DNA of 64,000 nt from the NCBI RefSeq assembly GCF_002155965.1, contig NZ_MUMH01000043.1:1-64000 (forward strand). Reading direction: 5' to 3'. Each line of letters begins with the position of its first letter. The stretch's first letter is position 1. This DNA is from Allokutzneria sp. NRRL B-24872 (GTDB lineage Bacteria > Actinomycetota > Actinomycetes > Mycobacteriales > Pseudonocardiaceae). Positions 1-9,415 of the stretch are shown piece after piece. The position numbers were made by a program, and so were the translations under genes. The notes under the pieces were generated by a model. That model was not told where the DNA came from and searched no databases. It saw only the letters and a program-made list of their open reading frames with translations.

Positions 1-36
1 GGGTTTGGGGGTCTTGAAGACTGCCCAACCCCCGGG
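1..36. repeat. Partial copy of interspersed hairpin element (copy A)
   Basis: The window opens inside an element that shares GGGTTTGG-GGTCTTGAAGAC and a following AACCC arm with copies near 16360 and 53900. The sequence folds as GGGTT...AACCC around GTCTT-G-AAGAC. It lies 9 bases past the stop codon of the minus-strand gene ending at 45, so here it could also end transcription. The rest of the element should lie to the left of the window. Confidence 0.6.
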
Positions 37-44
37 CGACACCG

Positions 45-878
45 TCAACGGGGGAGGCTGCGGCGGGCGTAGGTGTCGGCGAGACCGAAGACCTTTTGGC
101 CGTACTCCGTCGAGTTGTTGTAGGCGAAGACGGCGGCCCACCAGCCCTTGGCGTCGCTGAGGTCGCGGTTGGCGGAGCAGAGGTAGCGCGCGGCGGTGAC
201 GGCGGCGTCGTCGATCTGCTGGGGGTCGGCGCGGCCGTCGCCGTTGCCGTCGGCGGCGTAGCGCTTCCACGTGCCGGGGATGAACTGCATCGGCCCGACG
301 GCGCGGTCCCACGTGGTGTCGCCGTCGAGGGTTCCGCCGTCGGTGTCGGGGATGGCGCGCACGTTGGGGCCGCCGTCGAGCGGGATGCCGATGATCGGCT
401 TGGACGGCCTGCCCTCCTCGGTGAGGGTGGCCCCGCCGTAGCGGCCGTGGTTGGACTCGATGCGGCCGATGCCGGCGACGGTGGCCCAGGACAGGCGGCA
501 GCGCGGGCGCTCAACGCGCATGGCCAGGTCGGCGAGGGCGTAGGCGCGCAAAGCACGAGCGGGCACGTCGACGGTGTCGGACAGGCGGTTGGCCCACTCG
601 GTCAGGGAGTCGCGCGCGGCGGGAGAGCCCTGCGGGGTGGGCTGTTGCTGGTCGGGCACGACGCCCGCGTCACCGGGCACGACCGAGCCGGGCCGCACGG
701 GGGCGGCGGTGACCGGGGTCTCGGGTCGGTTGTCCCGCGAAGGCGTCACCAGATCGACCAGAACGGCCAAGCCGGCCCCGCCGACGCCGAGCACGAGGAC
801 GACGATGAGCAGCCGCCCCAGCAGCGAACGACCGCGACGCGGCGGGGTCGGCGACAGCACGGGGGCGGGGGTTACCAC
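45..878 (-). CDS. Lytic murein transglycosylase (membrane-anchored)
   Basis: A 277-residue protein starting at GTG 878. A short basic cytoplasmic tail is followed by one hydrophobic segment (about residues 22-42, rich in V, L and G), a Pro-rich linker, and a C-terminal transglycosylase-like domain. That domain carries GIGRIESNHG with the catalytic Glu, AVGPMQFIPGTW, and a DGNGDG-like loop. The enzyme should cleave the MurNAc-GlcNAc bond of peptidoglycan outside the membrane. It is followed in the same direction, with a 39-base gap, by a paralogue from 1721 to 918, so the pair is probably a tandem duplication. The substrate role is inferred from the family. Confidence 0.85.
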   Translation of the reverse strand: MVTPAPVLSPTPPRRGRSLLGRLLIVVLVLGVGGAGLAVLVDLVTPSRDNRPETPVTAAPVRPGSVVPGDAGVVPDQQQPTPQGSPAARDSLTEWANRLSDTVDVPARALRAYALADLAMRVERPRCRLSWATVAGIGRIESNHGRYGGATLTEEGRPSKPIIGIPLDGGPNVRAIPDTDGGTLDGDTTWDRAVGPMQFIPGTWKRYAADGNGDGRADPQQIDDAAVTAARYLCSANRDLSDAKGWWAAVFAYNNSTEYGQKVFGLADTYARRSLPR

Positions 879-917
879 CCGGTCAGGTTACGTGCACTTG
901 AAGCCCAGTGGTCGGGC

Positions 918-1721
918 TCAACGGCTCAACCTGCCATAACGATCAGCGCGGTCGAGGACGTCCTGGGCGTAGCGGCGGCTCTCGTTGTAGGTCAGCACCC
1001 CGCGCCACCAGCCGCTCTCCGTGCCCAGGTCGCCGCCGGAAGCGCACAGGTAGCGGGCGGCGGCGAGGGCGGCGTCGTCGAGGTCGTTGGGGTCGGCGCG
1101 CCCGTCGCCGTCGGCGTCGGCACCCCAGGAGCGCCAGGTCGTCGGGATGAACTGCATCGGCCCGACGGCGCGGTCCCACACGGTGTCCCCGTCGAGCACT
1201 CCGCCGTCGGAGTCCGGGATCGACTTCACACCGGGCCGCCCGTCCAGCGGGAGCCCTCGGATGGGCACGGTCGGCCTGGCCTCGGCGTCCAGTCGCGCGC
1301 CGTTGAAGCGGCCGTGGTTGGACTCGACCTGGCCGATGCCCGCGAGCAGGGTCCAGGTGATCCGGCAGGCCGGGCGCTCGCGCTGGAGCCGCGCGGTCGC
1401 GTAGCCGTAGGCCTGCATCGCCGCGCGCGGCACGTTGAGCCGGTCGGAAAGCCCACCGGCCCAGCCGGCGAGCTGCCGCTGGGGCGTCTGGCCGAACACG
1501 GTCAGGTGCGCGGCGACCCCGAGCATCGGCAGCGCGGTGCCGCCGTTGGGTGGGGCGTTCGCGGGCAGCAGCGGCTCGGTGGGGCCGGTCGGCTGCTGCC
1601 TGGCCGTGACCCCGGCATCACCTGCGACCAGCAGCGTCGCGAGCGTGCACGCCGCCACGCCCAAGGACCCGAGCGCGAGGGCGGACCACCGTTTTCGCCT
1701 CCAGGGAACGTCGAAACGCAA
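918..1721 (-). CDS. Lytic murein transglycosylase, paralogue of its neighbour
   Basis: A 267-residue protein. An open frame extends up to 1928, but the best start is TTG at 1721, because GGAGAGGAGG lies just upstream. It has a basic N-terminus (RRKR), one hydrophobic segment (about residues 14-35), a Pro/Ala linker, then GIGQVESNHG with the catalytic Glu, AVGPMQFIPTTW and DADGDGRAD. The domain layout matches the next gene, with the same order of motifs and the same DxDGDG loop. It probably acts on peptidoglycan at the outer face of the membrane. The upstream region (1722-1991) is shared with the divergent iron operon. Confidence 0.83.
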   Translation of the reverse strand: MRFDVPWRRKRWSALALGSLGVAACTLATLLVAGDAGVTARQQPTGPTEPLLPANAPPNGGTALPMLGVAAHLTVFGQTPQRQLAGWAGGLSDRLNVPRAAMQAYGYATARLQRERPACRITWTLLAGIGQVESNHGRFNGARLDAEARPTVPIRGLPLDGRPGVKSIPDSDGGVLDGDTVWDRAVGPMQFIPTTWRSWGADADGDGRADPNDLDDAALAAARYLCASGGDLGTESGWWRGVLTYNESRRYAQDVLDRADRYGRLSR

Positions 1722-1936
1722 GGAAGCCTCCTCTCCAACCACCCAGCGTGCCGGTAACGGAACGGTTTCGGCAGAGTAGACGGGAGGACACGCGCATTGG
1801 TCACGCCGCCAGGTGAGAAGGTTCGCCCATCCGATTGACCATGATCCGGTCGACCACCGGACATGGGGAAAATTGTCGGATTTGCCGCCTTGTCCGGGGA
1901 CATCCCACGCAGAACCCTCGAACGGCACTAGACAGC

Positions 1937-1955
1937 GCAGGTCAGGCTAACCTAA
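1937..1955 (+). promoter_or_regulatory. IdeR/DtxR-type iron box upstream of efeU
   Basis: Sixteen of 19 bases match the actinobacterial iron box TTAGGTTAGGCTAACCTAA, and the right half GGCTAACCTAA is perfect. The site ends 36 bases before the efeU start codon. IdeR-family repressors bind such sites when loaded with Fe(II), so the efeUOB operon should be switched on by iron starvation. Confidence 0.85.
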
Positions 1956-1991
1956 TTTCGCCCGTCGGGTTCGCGACGGGAGGACGTCAGA

Positions 1992-2819
1992 GTGCTGTTC
2001 AGCAACGCCCTCATCGGGCTGCGCGAGGGGCTGGAAGCCGCCCTCGTGATCAGCATCCTGGTGGCCTTCCTGGTCCGCACCGACCGCCGCTCCGCGCTGC
2101 CGCTGGTGTGGACCGGCGTCGCCGTCGCGATCGGGCTCTCGGTCGCCGCGGGCGCCCTGCTCACCTTCACCGCGGCCAGCCTCAGCTTCGAGCAGCAGGA
2201 GGCCTTCGGCGGCTTCGCGTCGATCGTCGCGGTCGCCCTGGTCACCGGCATGATCTTCTGGATGCGCCGGACCGCGCGCTCGCTCGCCGGTCAGCTGCGC
2301 GACAAGCTCGACCAGGCGCTGGACATCGGCCCCGTCGCGGTGATCGCGGTGGCCTTCCTGGCCGTCGCCCGCGAGGGCCTGGAGACCGCGCTGTTCTTCT
2401 TCTCCAGCGTGCAGGCAGCGGGCGGCGGAACGCTGGAACCGTTGCTGGGCTTCGTGATCGGCATCGTCGTGGCGGTCGTGCTGGCGTGGCTGCTCTACCT
2501 CGGGGCCGCGCGGGTGAACCTGGCGAAGTTCTTCACCGTCACCGGCGTCCTGCTGGTCTTCGTCGCGGCGGGCGTGCTGGCCTACGGCGTGCACGACCTC
2601 CAGGAGGCCGCGATCCTGCCCGGCCTGTACACCCTGGCCTTCGACGTCAGCGAGTACGTGCCAGCCGACTCCTGGTACGGGACCCTGCTCAAGGGAATCC
2701 TCAACTTCTCCCCGCAGACCACCGTGCTCGAAGCCGTGGTGTGGGGCTCCTACGTCCTCGTCGTGCTCACCCTTTTCCTTGCCCCGCAACGCAAGCGCAC
2801 TCAGGAGACCGCACAGTGA
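1992..2819 (+). CDS. efeU: Iron permease EfeU (FTR1 family)
   Basis: A 275-residue polytopic membrane protein with about seven hydrophobic helices. It has the two REGLE motifs that define the FTR1 iron permease family, at residues 11-15 and 127-131. The start is GTG 1992, preceded by GGGAGGA. EfeU carries iron across the cytoplasmic membrane as part of the EfeUOB uptake system. The stop codon overlaps the efeO start (GTGA), so the two are translationally coupled. The upstream iron box predicts repression by IdeR under iron-replete conditions. Confidence 0.93.
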   Translation: MLFSNALIGLREGLEAALVISILVAFLVRTDRRSALPLVWTGVAVAIGLSVAAGALLTFTAASLSFEQQEAFGGFASIVAVALVTGMIFWMRRTARSLAGQLRDKLDQALDIGPVAVIAVAFLAVAREGLETALFFFSSVQAAGGGTLEPLLGFVIGIVVAVVLAWLLYLGAARVNLAKFFTVTGVLLVFVAAGVLAYGVHDLQEAAILPGLYTLAFDVSEYVPADSWYGTLLKGILNFSPQTTVLEAVVWGSYVLVVLTLFLAPQRKRTQETAQ

Positions 2820-3928
2820 ACAGAAAGCCGTACATCGCAGCACTGGCGCTGGTCGCGCTCTCCGGATGCGGCTCCCCCGCAGGGAACGGCGGCCCGATCG
2901 CGGTGCGCGCAACCGACTCCGAGTGCGCGGTCGCCAAGAACACGACGGCGGCCGGGACGATCACCTTCGAGGTGGCGAACAAGGGCACCAAGGTCACCGA
3001 GTTCTACCTCTACGCAGAGGGCGACCGGATCATGGGCGAGGTCGAGAACATCGGCCCCGGCCTGACCCGCAAGCTCAACGTGGAGGTCTCCGAGGGCGGC
3101 AAGTACACCACCGCCTGCAAGCCGGGGATGAAGGGCGACGGCATCCGCGCCGACTTCACCGTGACCGGCGGCGCGGCCAAGGCGGTCGACGGCGACGCGA
3201 AGCTGGCCGAGGCGACCAGGAGCTACCAGCGCTACGTGAACTCGCAGTCCGACGCGCTGCTGGCGAAGACGACCGAGTTCGTGAACGCGGTGAAGGCGGG
3301 CAAGGTCGAGGACGCCAAGGCGCTGTTCCCGATCGCGCGGACGTACTGGGAGCGGATCGAGCCGGTCGCGGAGAGCTTCGGCGACCTGGACCCGAAGATC
3401 GACGGTCGCGAGGACGTGATCGAGGAGGGCCAGGAGTTCACCGGCTACCACCGGCTGGAGAAGGACCTGTGGGTGGACGGCCTGAAGCCGGACTCGAACT
3501 CGATCGCCGACCGGCTGCTGGCCGACGTGAAGGAGATCGTCGAGCGCGCGAAGAAGGTCGAGCTGACCCCGTTGCAGCTGGCCAACGGCGCCAAGGAACT
3601 GCTGGACGAGGTCGCGACCGGCAAGATCACCGGCGAGGAGGACCGCTACTCGCACACCGATCTCTGGGACTTCCGGGCCAACGTGGACGGTGCGCAGGCC
3701 GCCGTCGCCTCGCTGCGCCCGGTGCTCGTCGAGCGCGACGCCAAGACCCTGTCCACTGTGGAGGAACGGTTCTCCGCGCTGGACAAGCTGTTGGAGAAGC
3801 AGCGCAAGGGCGACGGGTTCAAGCTCTACACCGAGCTGACCGAGCCGGAGAAGAAGGAGCTGGCCGCGGCCGTCGACGCGCTCGGCGAGCCGCTGAGCAA
3901 GGTCGCTTCGGTGGTGGCGAGCAAATGA
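2816..3928 (+). CDS. efeO: Iron uptake lipoprotein EfeO (cupredoxin plus imelysin/M75 domain)
   Basis: A 370-residue lipoprotein. The signal peptide ends in the lipobox LSGC with Cys18. An N-terminal cupredoxin-like domain (about 27-117) is followed by an imelysin-like M75 domain containing the HxxE motif HRLE at 212-215. EfeO is thought to bind and present iron to EfeU. The start GTG 2816 overlaps the efeU stop, and the efeB ATG overlaps the efeO stop, so the three genes form one tightly coupled operon. Confidence 0.93.
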   Translation: MNRKPYIAALALVALSGCGSPAGNGGPIAVRATDSECAVAKNTTAAGTITFEVANKGTKVTEFYLYAEGDRIMGEVENIGPGLTRKLNVEVSEGGKYTTACKPGMKGDGIRADFTVTGGAAKAVDGDAKLAEATRSYQRYVNSQSDALLAKTTEFVNAVKAGKVEDAKALFPIARTYWERIEPVAESFGDLDPKIDGREDVIEEGQEFTGYHRLEKDLWVDGLKPDSNSIADRLLADVKEIVERAKKVELTPLQLANGAKELLDEVATGKITGEEDRYSHTDLWDFRANVDGAQAAVASLRPVLVERDAKTLSTVEERFSALDKLLEKQRKGDGFKLYTELTEPEKKELAAAVDALGEPLSKVASVVASK

Positions 3929-5157
3929 CGGGCGTCTCCCGGCGCAGGCTGTTCGGCTACGCGGGCGCGGGGGTCGCGCTCGCCGGTGCCGCCGGTGCTA
4001 CGGCCGGTGCCCTTGCCGCACAACCGAAATCTGTCCCGCACGTGGTGCCGTTCCACGGTGAGCACCAGGCCGGGATCACCACGGCGGCGCAGGACCGGCT
4101 GCACTTCGTGTCCTTCGACGTCACGACGGACAAGCGCGCCGAACTCGTGGATCTGTTGCGCGAGTGGACGATCGCCGCCGAGCGCATGACGAAGGGCGAG
4201 GAGGCCGCCGACCGGGGCGCGGTGGGCGGCCCGCAGCACGCTCCGCCCGCGGACACCGGTGAGGCGCTCGGACTTTCGGCCGCCTCGCTGACACTGACCG
4301 TGGGCTTCGGACCCTCGTTGTTCGACAAGCGCTTCGGCCTGGAGTCGGCCCGTCCGGCCGCGCTCGCGGACCTGCCGAGGTTCCCGCTGGACGACCTCGA
4401 CCCCAAGCGCAGCGGCGGCGACATCTGCGTGCAGGCGTGCGCCGACGACCCGCAGGTCGCGGTGCACGCGGTGCGCAACCTCGCGCGGATCGGCTTCGGC
4501 GCGGTGGCCGTGCGCTGGTCGCAGCTCGGGTTCGGGCGCACGTCCTCGACCACGCAGGACCAGGCCACGCCGAGGAACCTGTTCGGTTTCAAGGACGGCA
4601 CGAACAACATCAAGGCGGAGAACCCCGAGGAGCTGCGCGATCACGTGTGGGCCCGCGAGAGCGACGGTCCACAGTGGATGGTCGGCGGGAGCTACCTGGT
4701 CGCGCGGCGCATCCGCATGCACATCGAGACCTGGGACCGGACCTCGCTGGCCGAGCAGGAGGCGATCGTCGGCAGGAAGAAGGGCTCCGGCGCGCCACTG
4801 GGCCAGGCCGAGGAGTTCGACCCGGTCGACCTGCACGTGAAGGGCGCGGGCGGGGTGCCGCTGATCGCCGAGGACTCGCACGTCCGGCTGGCGGCGGCGG
4901 AATCGCTGGGCGGGGTGAAGATCCTGCGCCGCGGCTACAACTTCACCGACGGCTCCGACGGCTTCGGCCACCTCGACGCGGGGTTGTTCTTCATCTGCTT
5001 CAACCGCGACCCGCGCACGCAGTTCGTTCCCATGCAGCAGGCTCTGTCCACTCGGGACACAATGATGGAGTACTTGAAGCACAACGGTTCCGGGTTGTTC
5101 GCCTGTCCCCCGGGCGTGCGGCCAGGAGAATTCTGGGGACAGCGACTCTTCCAGTAA
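3925..5157 (+). CDS. efeB: Dye-decolourising heme peroxidase EfeB, Tat-exported
   Basis: A 410-residue protein with a twin-arginine signal at the N-terminus (SRRRLFG, residues 5-11, then an Ala/Gly-rich hydrophobic stretch). The DyP signature GFKDG lies at 221-225 with catalytic Asp224, and the proximal heme ligand is probably His319 in DSHVR. In EfeUOB systems this periplasmic or extracellular peroxidase supports iron uptake, either from Fe(II) by oxidation or from heme. It is coupled to efeO by an ATGA overlap. Confidence 0.93.
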   Translation: MTGVSRRRLFGYAGAGVALAGAAGATAGALAAQPKSVPHVVPFHGEHQAGITTAAQDRLHFVSFDVTTDKRAELVDLLREWTIAAERMTKGEEAADRGAVGGPQHAPPADTGEALGLSAASLTLTVGFGPSLFDKRFGLESARPAALADLPRFPLDDLDPKRSGGDICVQACADDPQVAVHAVRNLARIGFGAVAVRWSQLGFGRTSSTTQDQATPRNLFGFKDGTNNIKAENPEELRDHVWARESDGPQWMVGGSYLVARRIRMHIETWDRTSLAEQEAIVGRKKGSGAPLGQAEEFDPVDLHVKGAGGVPLIAEDSHVRLAAAESLGGVKILRRGYNFTDGSDGFGHLDAGLFFICFNRDPRTQFVPMQQALSTRDTMMEYLKHNGSGLFACPPGVRPGEFWGQRLFQ

Positions 5158-5204
5158 CCAGGCTGGCTCGTTTCCCCTTTCACCGCAGGAGAAGGAGCCA
5201 ACCC

Positions 5205-6164
5205 ATGGGTGCGCCCTACCCACCGATCGAGCCCTACGACCACGGTCTGCTCGACGTCGGTGACGGGAACCTCGTCTACTGGGAGACCTGCGGGAACCCT
5301 CGCGGCAAGCCCGTCGTGGTGGTCCACGGCGGGCCGGGATCGGGGTGCACGGCCAACCCGCGGAAGAACTTCGACCCCGAGCGCTACCGGATCATCCTGT
5401 TCGACCAGCGCGGTTGTGGGCGCAGCCTGCCGCACGCCAGCGATCCGGCGACGGACATGAGCGTCAACACCACCGAACACCTCATCGGTGACATGGAGAA
5501 GCTGCGCCAGCACCTCGGCGTCGAGCGCTGGCTGATCTACGGCGGCTCATGGGGCGTCACGCTCGCGCTCGCCTACGCGCAGCGCTTCCCCGAGCGCGTG
5601 TCCGAAATGGTGCTGATGTCGCTGAGCACCACCCGCCGCCGCGAGCTGGACTGGCTCTACGGCGGGGTCAGCCGCTTCTTCCCGGAGGCGTTCGAGCGGT
5701 TCCGCGACACCGTGCCCGAGGCCGACCGCGACGGCAACCTGATGGCCGCCTACGCGCGCCTGATGGAGGACCCCGATCCCGAGGTGCGCGCGAAGGCCGC
5801 GCAGGAGTGGTGTCTCTGGGAGGACACCGTGCTCAGCCTGGAGCCCAACAGCTCGGCGAGCCCGTTCACCGGACGGCCTTCGGACTCCACCCTCGCGCTG
5901 GTCCGGATCATCACCCACTACTACTCGAACGCGGGGTGGCTGGAGGAGGGCGTGCTGATCCGGGAAGCCAAGCGCCTCAAGGGAATCCCGGGTGTGCTGA
6001 TCCACGGGCGCCAGGACCTCAGCTGCCCTGCGGAGACCGCGCACGCGCTCGCGGCGAACTGGCCCGACGCCGTGCTGCACGTGGTGGACGACGCCGGGCA
6101 CAAGGGCGGCGGCGACACGCGCAAGCACCTCTTCGACGCCTTGGAGCGCTTCGCCACCACCTGA
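5205..6164 (+). CDS. pip: Proline iminopeptidase (alpha/beta hydrolase)
   Basis: A 319-residue cytoplasmic serine peptidase that removes N-terminal proline. The oxyanion motif HGGPGSG is at 41-47 and the nucleophile elbow GGSWG has Ser115. The acid Asp lies in the GRQD segment and the base His299 in AGHKGGG near the C-terminus. The start is ATG 5205 with AGGAGAAGGAG before it. It sits 47 bases after efeB on the same strand and may be cotranscribed, although a functional link to iron uptake is not evident. Confidence 0.92.
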   Translation: MGAPYPPIEPYDHGLLDVGDGNLVYWETCGNPRGKPVVVVHGGPGSGCTANPRKNFDPERYRIILFDQRGCGRSLPHASDPATDMSVNTTEHLIGDMEKLRQHLGVERWLIYGGSWGVTLALAYAQRFPERVSEMVLMSLSTTRRRELDWLYGGVSRFFPEAFERFRDTVPEADRDGNLMAAYARLMEDPDPEVRAKAAQEWCLWEDTVLSLEPNSSASPFTGRPSDSTLALVRIITHYYSNAGWLEEGVLIREAKRLKGIPGVLIHGRQDLSCPAETAHALAANWPDAVLHVVDDAGHKGGGDTRKHLFDALERFATT

Positions 6165-6171
6165 CGCAACA

Positions 6172-6206
6172 CGGCGGGCGACCCCCGACTCAGGGGCCGC
6201 CCGCCG
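6172..6206. terminator. Bidirectional terminator between convergent pip and tricorn genes
   Basis: A stem of CGGCGGGCG-CCCC paired with GGGG-CGCCCGCCG, with one mismatch and a 7-base loop. It lies between the stop codons of two convergent genes and so could serve both. Confidence 0.8.
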
Positions 6207-6214
6207 AGTTCAGG

Positions 6215-9200
6215 TCAGGACAGTTCGGGCAGCGCGGGGAGGGTGACCGCCGGGGTTTCCTCCAGCGCCTCCAACGCCATCCGGATCGCGGTGTCCAGCT
6301 GCGGGTCGCGGTCGTTGACCCAGTCCTGCGGAGCCATCACGACCTCGACGTCCGGGTCGACGCCGTGGTTCTCCATGCCCCACTCCACGCCCTTGATCCA
6401 CGTGGCGTAGCGCGGCTGCGTGACCAGCGTGCCGTCGACGAGGCGGTAGCGGGAGTCGATGCCCACCGTCCCGCCCCACGTGCGCACGCCGACCACCGGC
6501 CCGACGCCCATCGCCTTCGCCGCCGCGTTGACGATGTCACCGTCGGAGCCGGAGAACTCGTTGGCCACCACCACGACCGGCCCGCGCGGGGCGTGCAGCG
6601 GGTAGCTGCGCGGGTGGAAGCCATCACGGCCGACCTGCCAGCCGACCACGCGCCGAGCCAGTTTTTCCACCACCAGCTGAGAAAGGTGCCCGCCGCGGTT
6701 CTCGCGGACGTCGGCGACGACGGCCTCGCGAGCGGTCTCCACGCGGAGATCGCGGTGCAGCTCGGCCCAGCCCGCCCCCATCATGTCCGGGACGTGCACG
6801 TAGCCGATCCGGCCTTCGCCGACCCTGTCCACATAGGACCGTCGGTCGGCCACCCACGCCTGGTAGCGCAGGGCTTCCTCGGAGGCGAGCGGCACCACGA
6901 CGACGCGCCGGGACTCCCCGCCGTCACGCGGGCCGACGGTCAGCTCGATCGCCGTGTCCGCGGTACCCGCGAGCAGCGGCCCGGGGCCGGACTCCGCGTC
7001 GACCACGCGGCCGTTCACCGCGATCAGCGCGTCGCCCTCGCGGACGCCGACACCGGGCGCGGCCAGCGGGGACCGCGCGTCGGGCACGGAGGACTCGCCG
7101 GGCAGGACGCGCTCGACCCGCCACACCCCGGCCTCATCACGGGCGATGTCCGCGCCCAGCATGCCCATTCGCCGCGCAGCCGCGTTCGAGCGAGCGGGCG
7201 GCATCACGTAGGCGTGCGAGGCGCCCAGCTCGGCCTGGACCTCCCACAGCATGTCGACGAAGTCGTCATGGCTGCCCAGTCGCTCCACCAGCGGCTCGTA
7301 CCGGTCGAGCACGCCCGCCCAGTCGATGCCGCTCATGTCCGCGCGCCAGTAGTGATCGCGCATGAGGCGGCCGTTCTCGCGGAAGGCCTGGCGCCACTCG
7401 GCTCCCGGGTCGATGACCACGCGCACCCTGGCCAGGTCGACCTCGATGCGGTCGTCGCCCGCGTCGCCGTTGGACTTCGCCTTGCGGTTGGCGGGGAGCA
7501 CTCGCAGCCCACCGCTGTCGCGCACCACGATCCGCTTGCCGTCACCGCTGACCGAGTACCAGTCGAGGTCGTCGACCAGTTCTTCGGCCGAGCGCTTCTC
7601 CAGGTCGAAGAACTCCAGCGAGTTCGGCTGCGCGTCGACACCGCTCGCACCGTCGTCGTCGAGCACGCCGTTGACCGGGTAGCGCAGCCACAGCAGTCCA
7701 CCCTCGGCCGCGCTCAGCCCGTAGTAGCGGCCGGTCGGCACGGGGAACGCGACCACGCGCGCGGACAGGCCCTCGATGTCGACGGTGACCGTGACCGCGC
7801 GGTCGTCCTTCTTCTTGCCGTCCTGCTCGTCGTCGGAGTCCGGGGTGTACGGACGCCCGTCCAGCTGCGGCCCGAACGGCGAGCGGGTCGTCGCACCCAG
7901 CGGCACCAGGTACGGTCGCCCGCCGTTGGCGAAGGACATGTCGAAGACGTGCTCGTCGTAGATCGGGTCGAAGCTGCGCTTGGACAGGAAGGCGATGTGC
8001 TTGCCGTCCGAGGTGAACGCGGGCGAGTAGTCGACGAAGCGCAGCGGCGTGACGTCCACAGTGGACAGATCGTCCACGCGGGCGAGCCTGATCTGCCGCA
8101 GCGGCCAGGCTCCCGGCTGCGACCACGCCACCCACTCGGAGTCCGGCGAGAACACCGCGTCGTCCGGGTCGCCCTCGCCACCGGCGGCCAGCTCGCGCAG
8201 CCCACCGCCGTCCACGTCGACCAGCAGCAGCCTGCGGTCGTGCGTGGTGACCGCGATCGTGCTGCCGTCGGGCGAGACCGCCAGATCCAGCACCCGGCCG
8301 AGCTGGCCGGAGGCGAGCCTGCGCGGGGTCACGCCCGCCGCGCGCCCGGCGACCGGGCTGATCTCCAGCGCGTCCTCGCCGTCCGCGTCGGTCACCCACA
8401 CCACGCGGTCGTCACCGAGCGGTCGCGGCAACCGGCCGCGCACGCCGGGCTCAGCTGCGAGGGCTCGTACCGGCCCGTCGCGGTGGGTCAGCCAGTGCAC
8501 GGTCCCGCGCACCTCGACCGCACTCGCGCGTCCCGTGCGGTCCGGAACCGCCGCGCCGAGGTGCTTCGCGGTGGGCACCGGCGTCGGCTGGCGGAACGGC
8601 CTCGGCCCGGTGAGCCGCACGTCGAGCTCGCGCGGCTCGGCGTCCAGACCGTCGAGCAGCCACAGCGACCCGCCGCTCTGGTAGACCACCCGCGAGCCGT
8701 CCGTGCTGGCGTGCCTGGCGAAGAAGTCCTCGTGCGAGCTGTGCCGCCGCACGTCGGAGCCGTCCGGGGTGCACGAGTAGACGTTGCCGAAGCCCTCGTG
8801 GTCGGAGATGAAGACGATCCGCCCGTCCACCCACATCGGCCGGACGAGCGAGGACCGCAGCTCCGGCAGGACGCGGTCGAACTCGCCGTCGCCGGTGGTG
8901 TCGACCCAGAGCTTGCCCGCCGTGCCGCCCCGGTAGCGCTTCCACCACGCGGGTTCGGCGTTCGCCGCCGAGCTGAGCACGACCGCTCCGTCTGCCGCGA
9001 CCGCGACACCGCTGACCGGGCCGTAGGGCAGGCGGGTCGCGGGGGCTCCGTCCACGGGCACGGCGCGCGCCCAGGTGTGCCGGAGGCTCTGCTCGCCGAC
9101 CGCGCTGAGCGCGAGGACGTCGCCTTCGGGCGTCCAGCCCAGCACGGTGGCTTTGGGATCGCCCCAGTAGGTCAACCGCTTGCCGAGCCCTCCGGCGACC

Positions 9201-9415
9201 GGGACCACGTGGACCTCGGGGGCTCCGTTGAGCCTGCTGGCCCAGGCGAGCAGTTCGCCGTCCGGGGAGAAGCGGGGATTCGCGGCGGGAACTCCGTCCG
9301 CCGTGACCCTCCAGGCGCGGCCGCCGTCGAGCGGGGCCAGCCAGACGTCGTCCTCGGCGACGAAGGTCACCAGATCGTCGTGCACGTGCGGAAAGCGCAG
9401 GTACCCATCTGTCAC
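6215..9415 (-). CDS. Tricorn protease homologue (S41 family)
   Basis: A 1066-residue protein starting at GTG 9415. The first half is made of WD40/beta-propeller-like repeats (for example RFSPDGELLAWAS and VFSPDSEWVAWS). After these come a C1-like helical region, a PDZ domain around GVREGDALIAVNGR, and the S41 catalytic domain with His in GASHAYV and the nucleophile Ser in EFSGSDGD. Tricorn enzymes degrade peptides released by the proteasome, and actinobacteria possess both systems. A Lys/Asp-rich loop (QDGKKKDDRA) interrupts the second propeller. No signal peptide is seen. The gene stands alone between a terminator and a hairpin repeat. Confidence 0.9.
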   Translation of the reverse strand: MTDGYLRFPHVHDDLVTFVAEDDVWLAPLDGGRAWRVTADGVPAANPRFSPDGELLAWASRLNGAPEVHVVPVAGGLGKRLTYWGDPKATVLGWTPEGDVLALSAVGEQSLRHTWARAVPVDGAPATRLPYGPVSGVAVAADGAVVLSSAANAEPAWWKRYRGGTAGKLWVDTTGDGEFDRVLPELRSSLVRPMWVDGRIVFISDHEGFGNVYSCTPDGSDVRRHSSHEDFFARHASTDGSRVVYQSGGSLWLLDGLDAEPRELDVRLTGPRPFRQPTPVPTAKHLGAAVPDRTGRASAVEVRGTVHWLTHRDGPVRALAAEPGVRGRLPRPLGDDRVVWVTDADGEDALEISPVAGRAAGVTPRRLASGQLGRVLDLAVSPDGSTIAVTTHDRRLLLVDVDGGGLRELAAGGEGDPDDAVFSPDSEWVAWSQPGAWPLRQIRLARVDDLSTVDVTPLRFVDYSPAFTSDGKHIAFLSKRSFDPIYDEHVFDMSFANGGRPYLVPLGATTRSPFGPQLDGRPYTPDSDDEQDGKKKDDRAVTVTVDIEGLSARVVAFPVPTGRYYGLSAAEGGLLWLRYPVNGVLDDDGASGVDAQPNSLEFFDLEKRSAEELVDDLDWYSVSGDGKRIVVRDSGGLRVLPANRKAKSNGDAGDDRIEVDLARVRVVIDPGAEWRQAFRENGRLMRDHYWRADMSGIDWAGVLDRYEPLVERLGSHDDFVDMLWEVQAELGASHAYVMPPARSNAAARRMGMLGADIARDEAGVWRVERVLPGESSVPDARSPLAAPGVGVREGDALIAVNGRVVDAESGPGPLLAGTADTAIELTVGPRDGGESRRVVVVPLASEEALRYQAWVADRRSYVDRVGEGRIGYVHVPDMMGAGWAELHRDLRVETAREAVVADVRENRGGHLSQLVVEKLARRVVGWQVGRDGFHPRSYPLHAPRGPVVVVANEFSGSDGDIVNAAAKAMGVGPVVGVRTWGGTVGIDSRYRLVDGTLVTQPRYATWIKGVEWGMENHGVDPDVEVVMAPQDWVNDRDPQLDTAIRMALEALEETPAVTLPALPELS

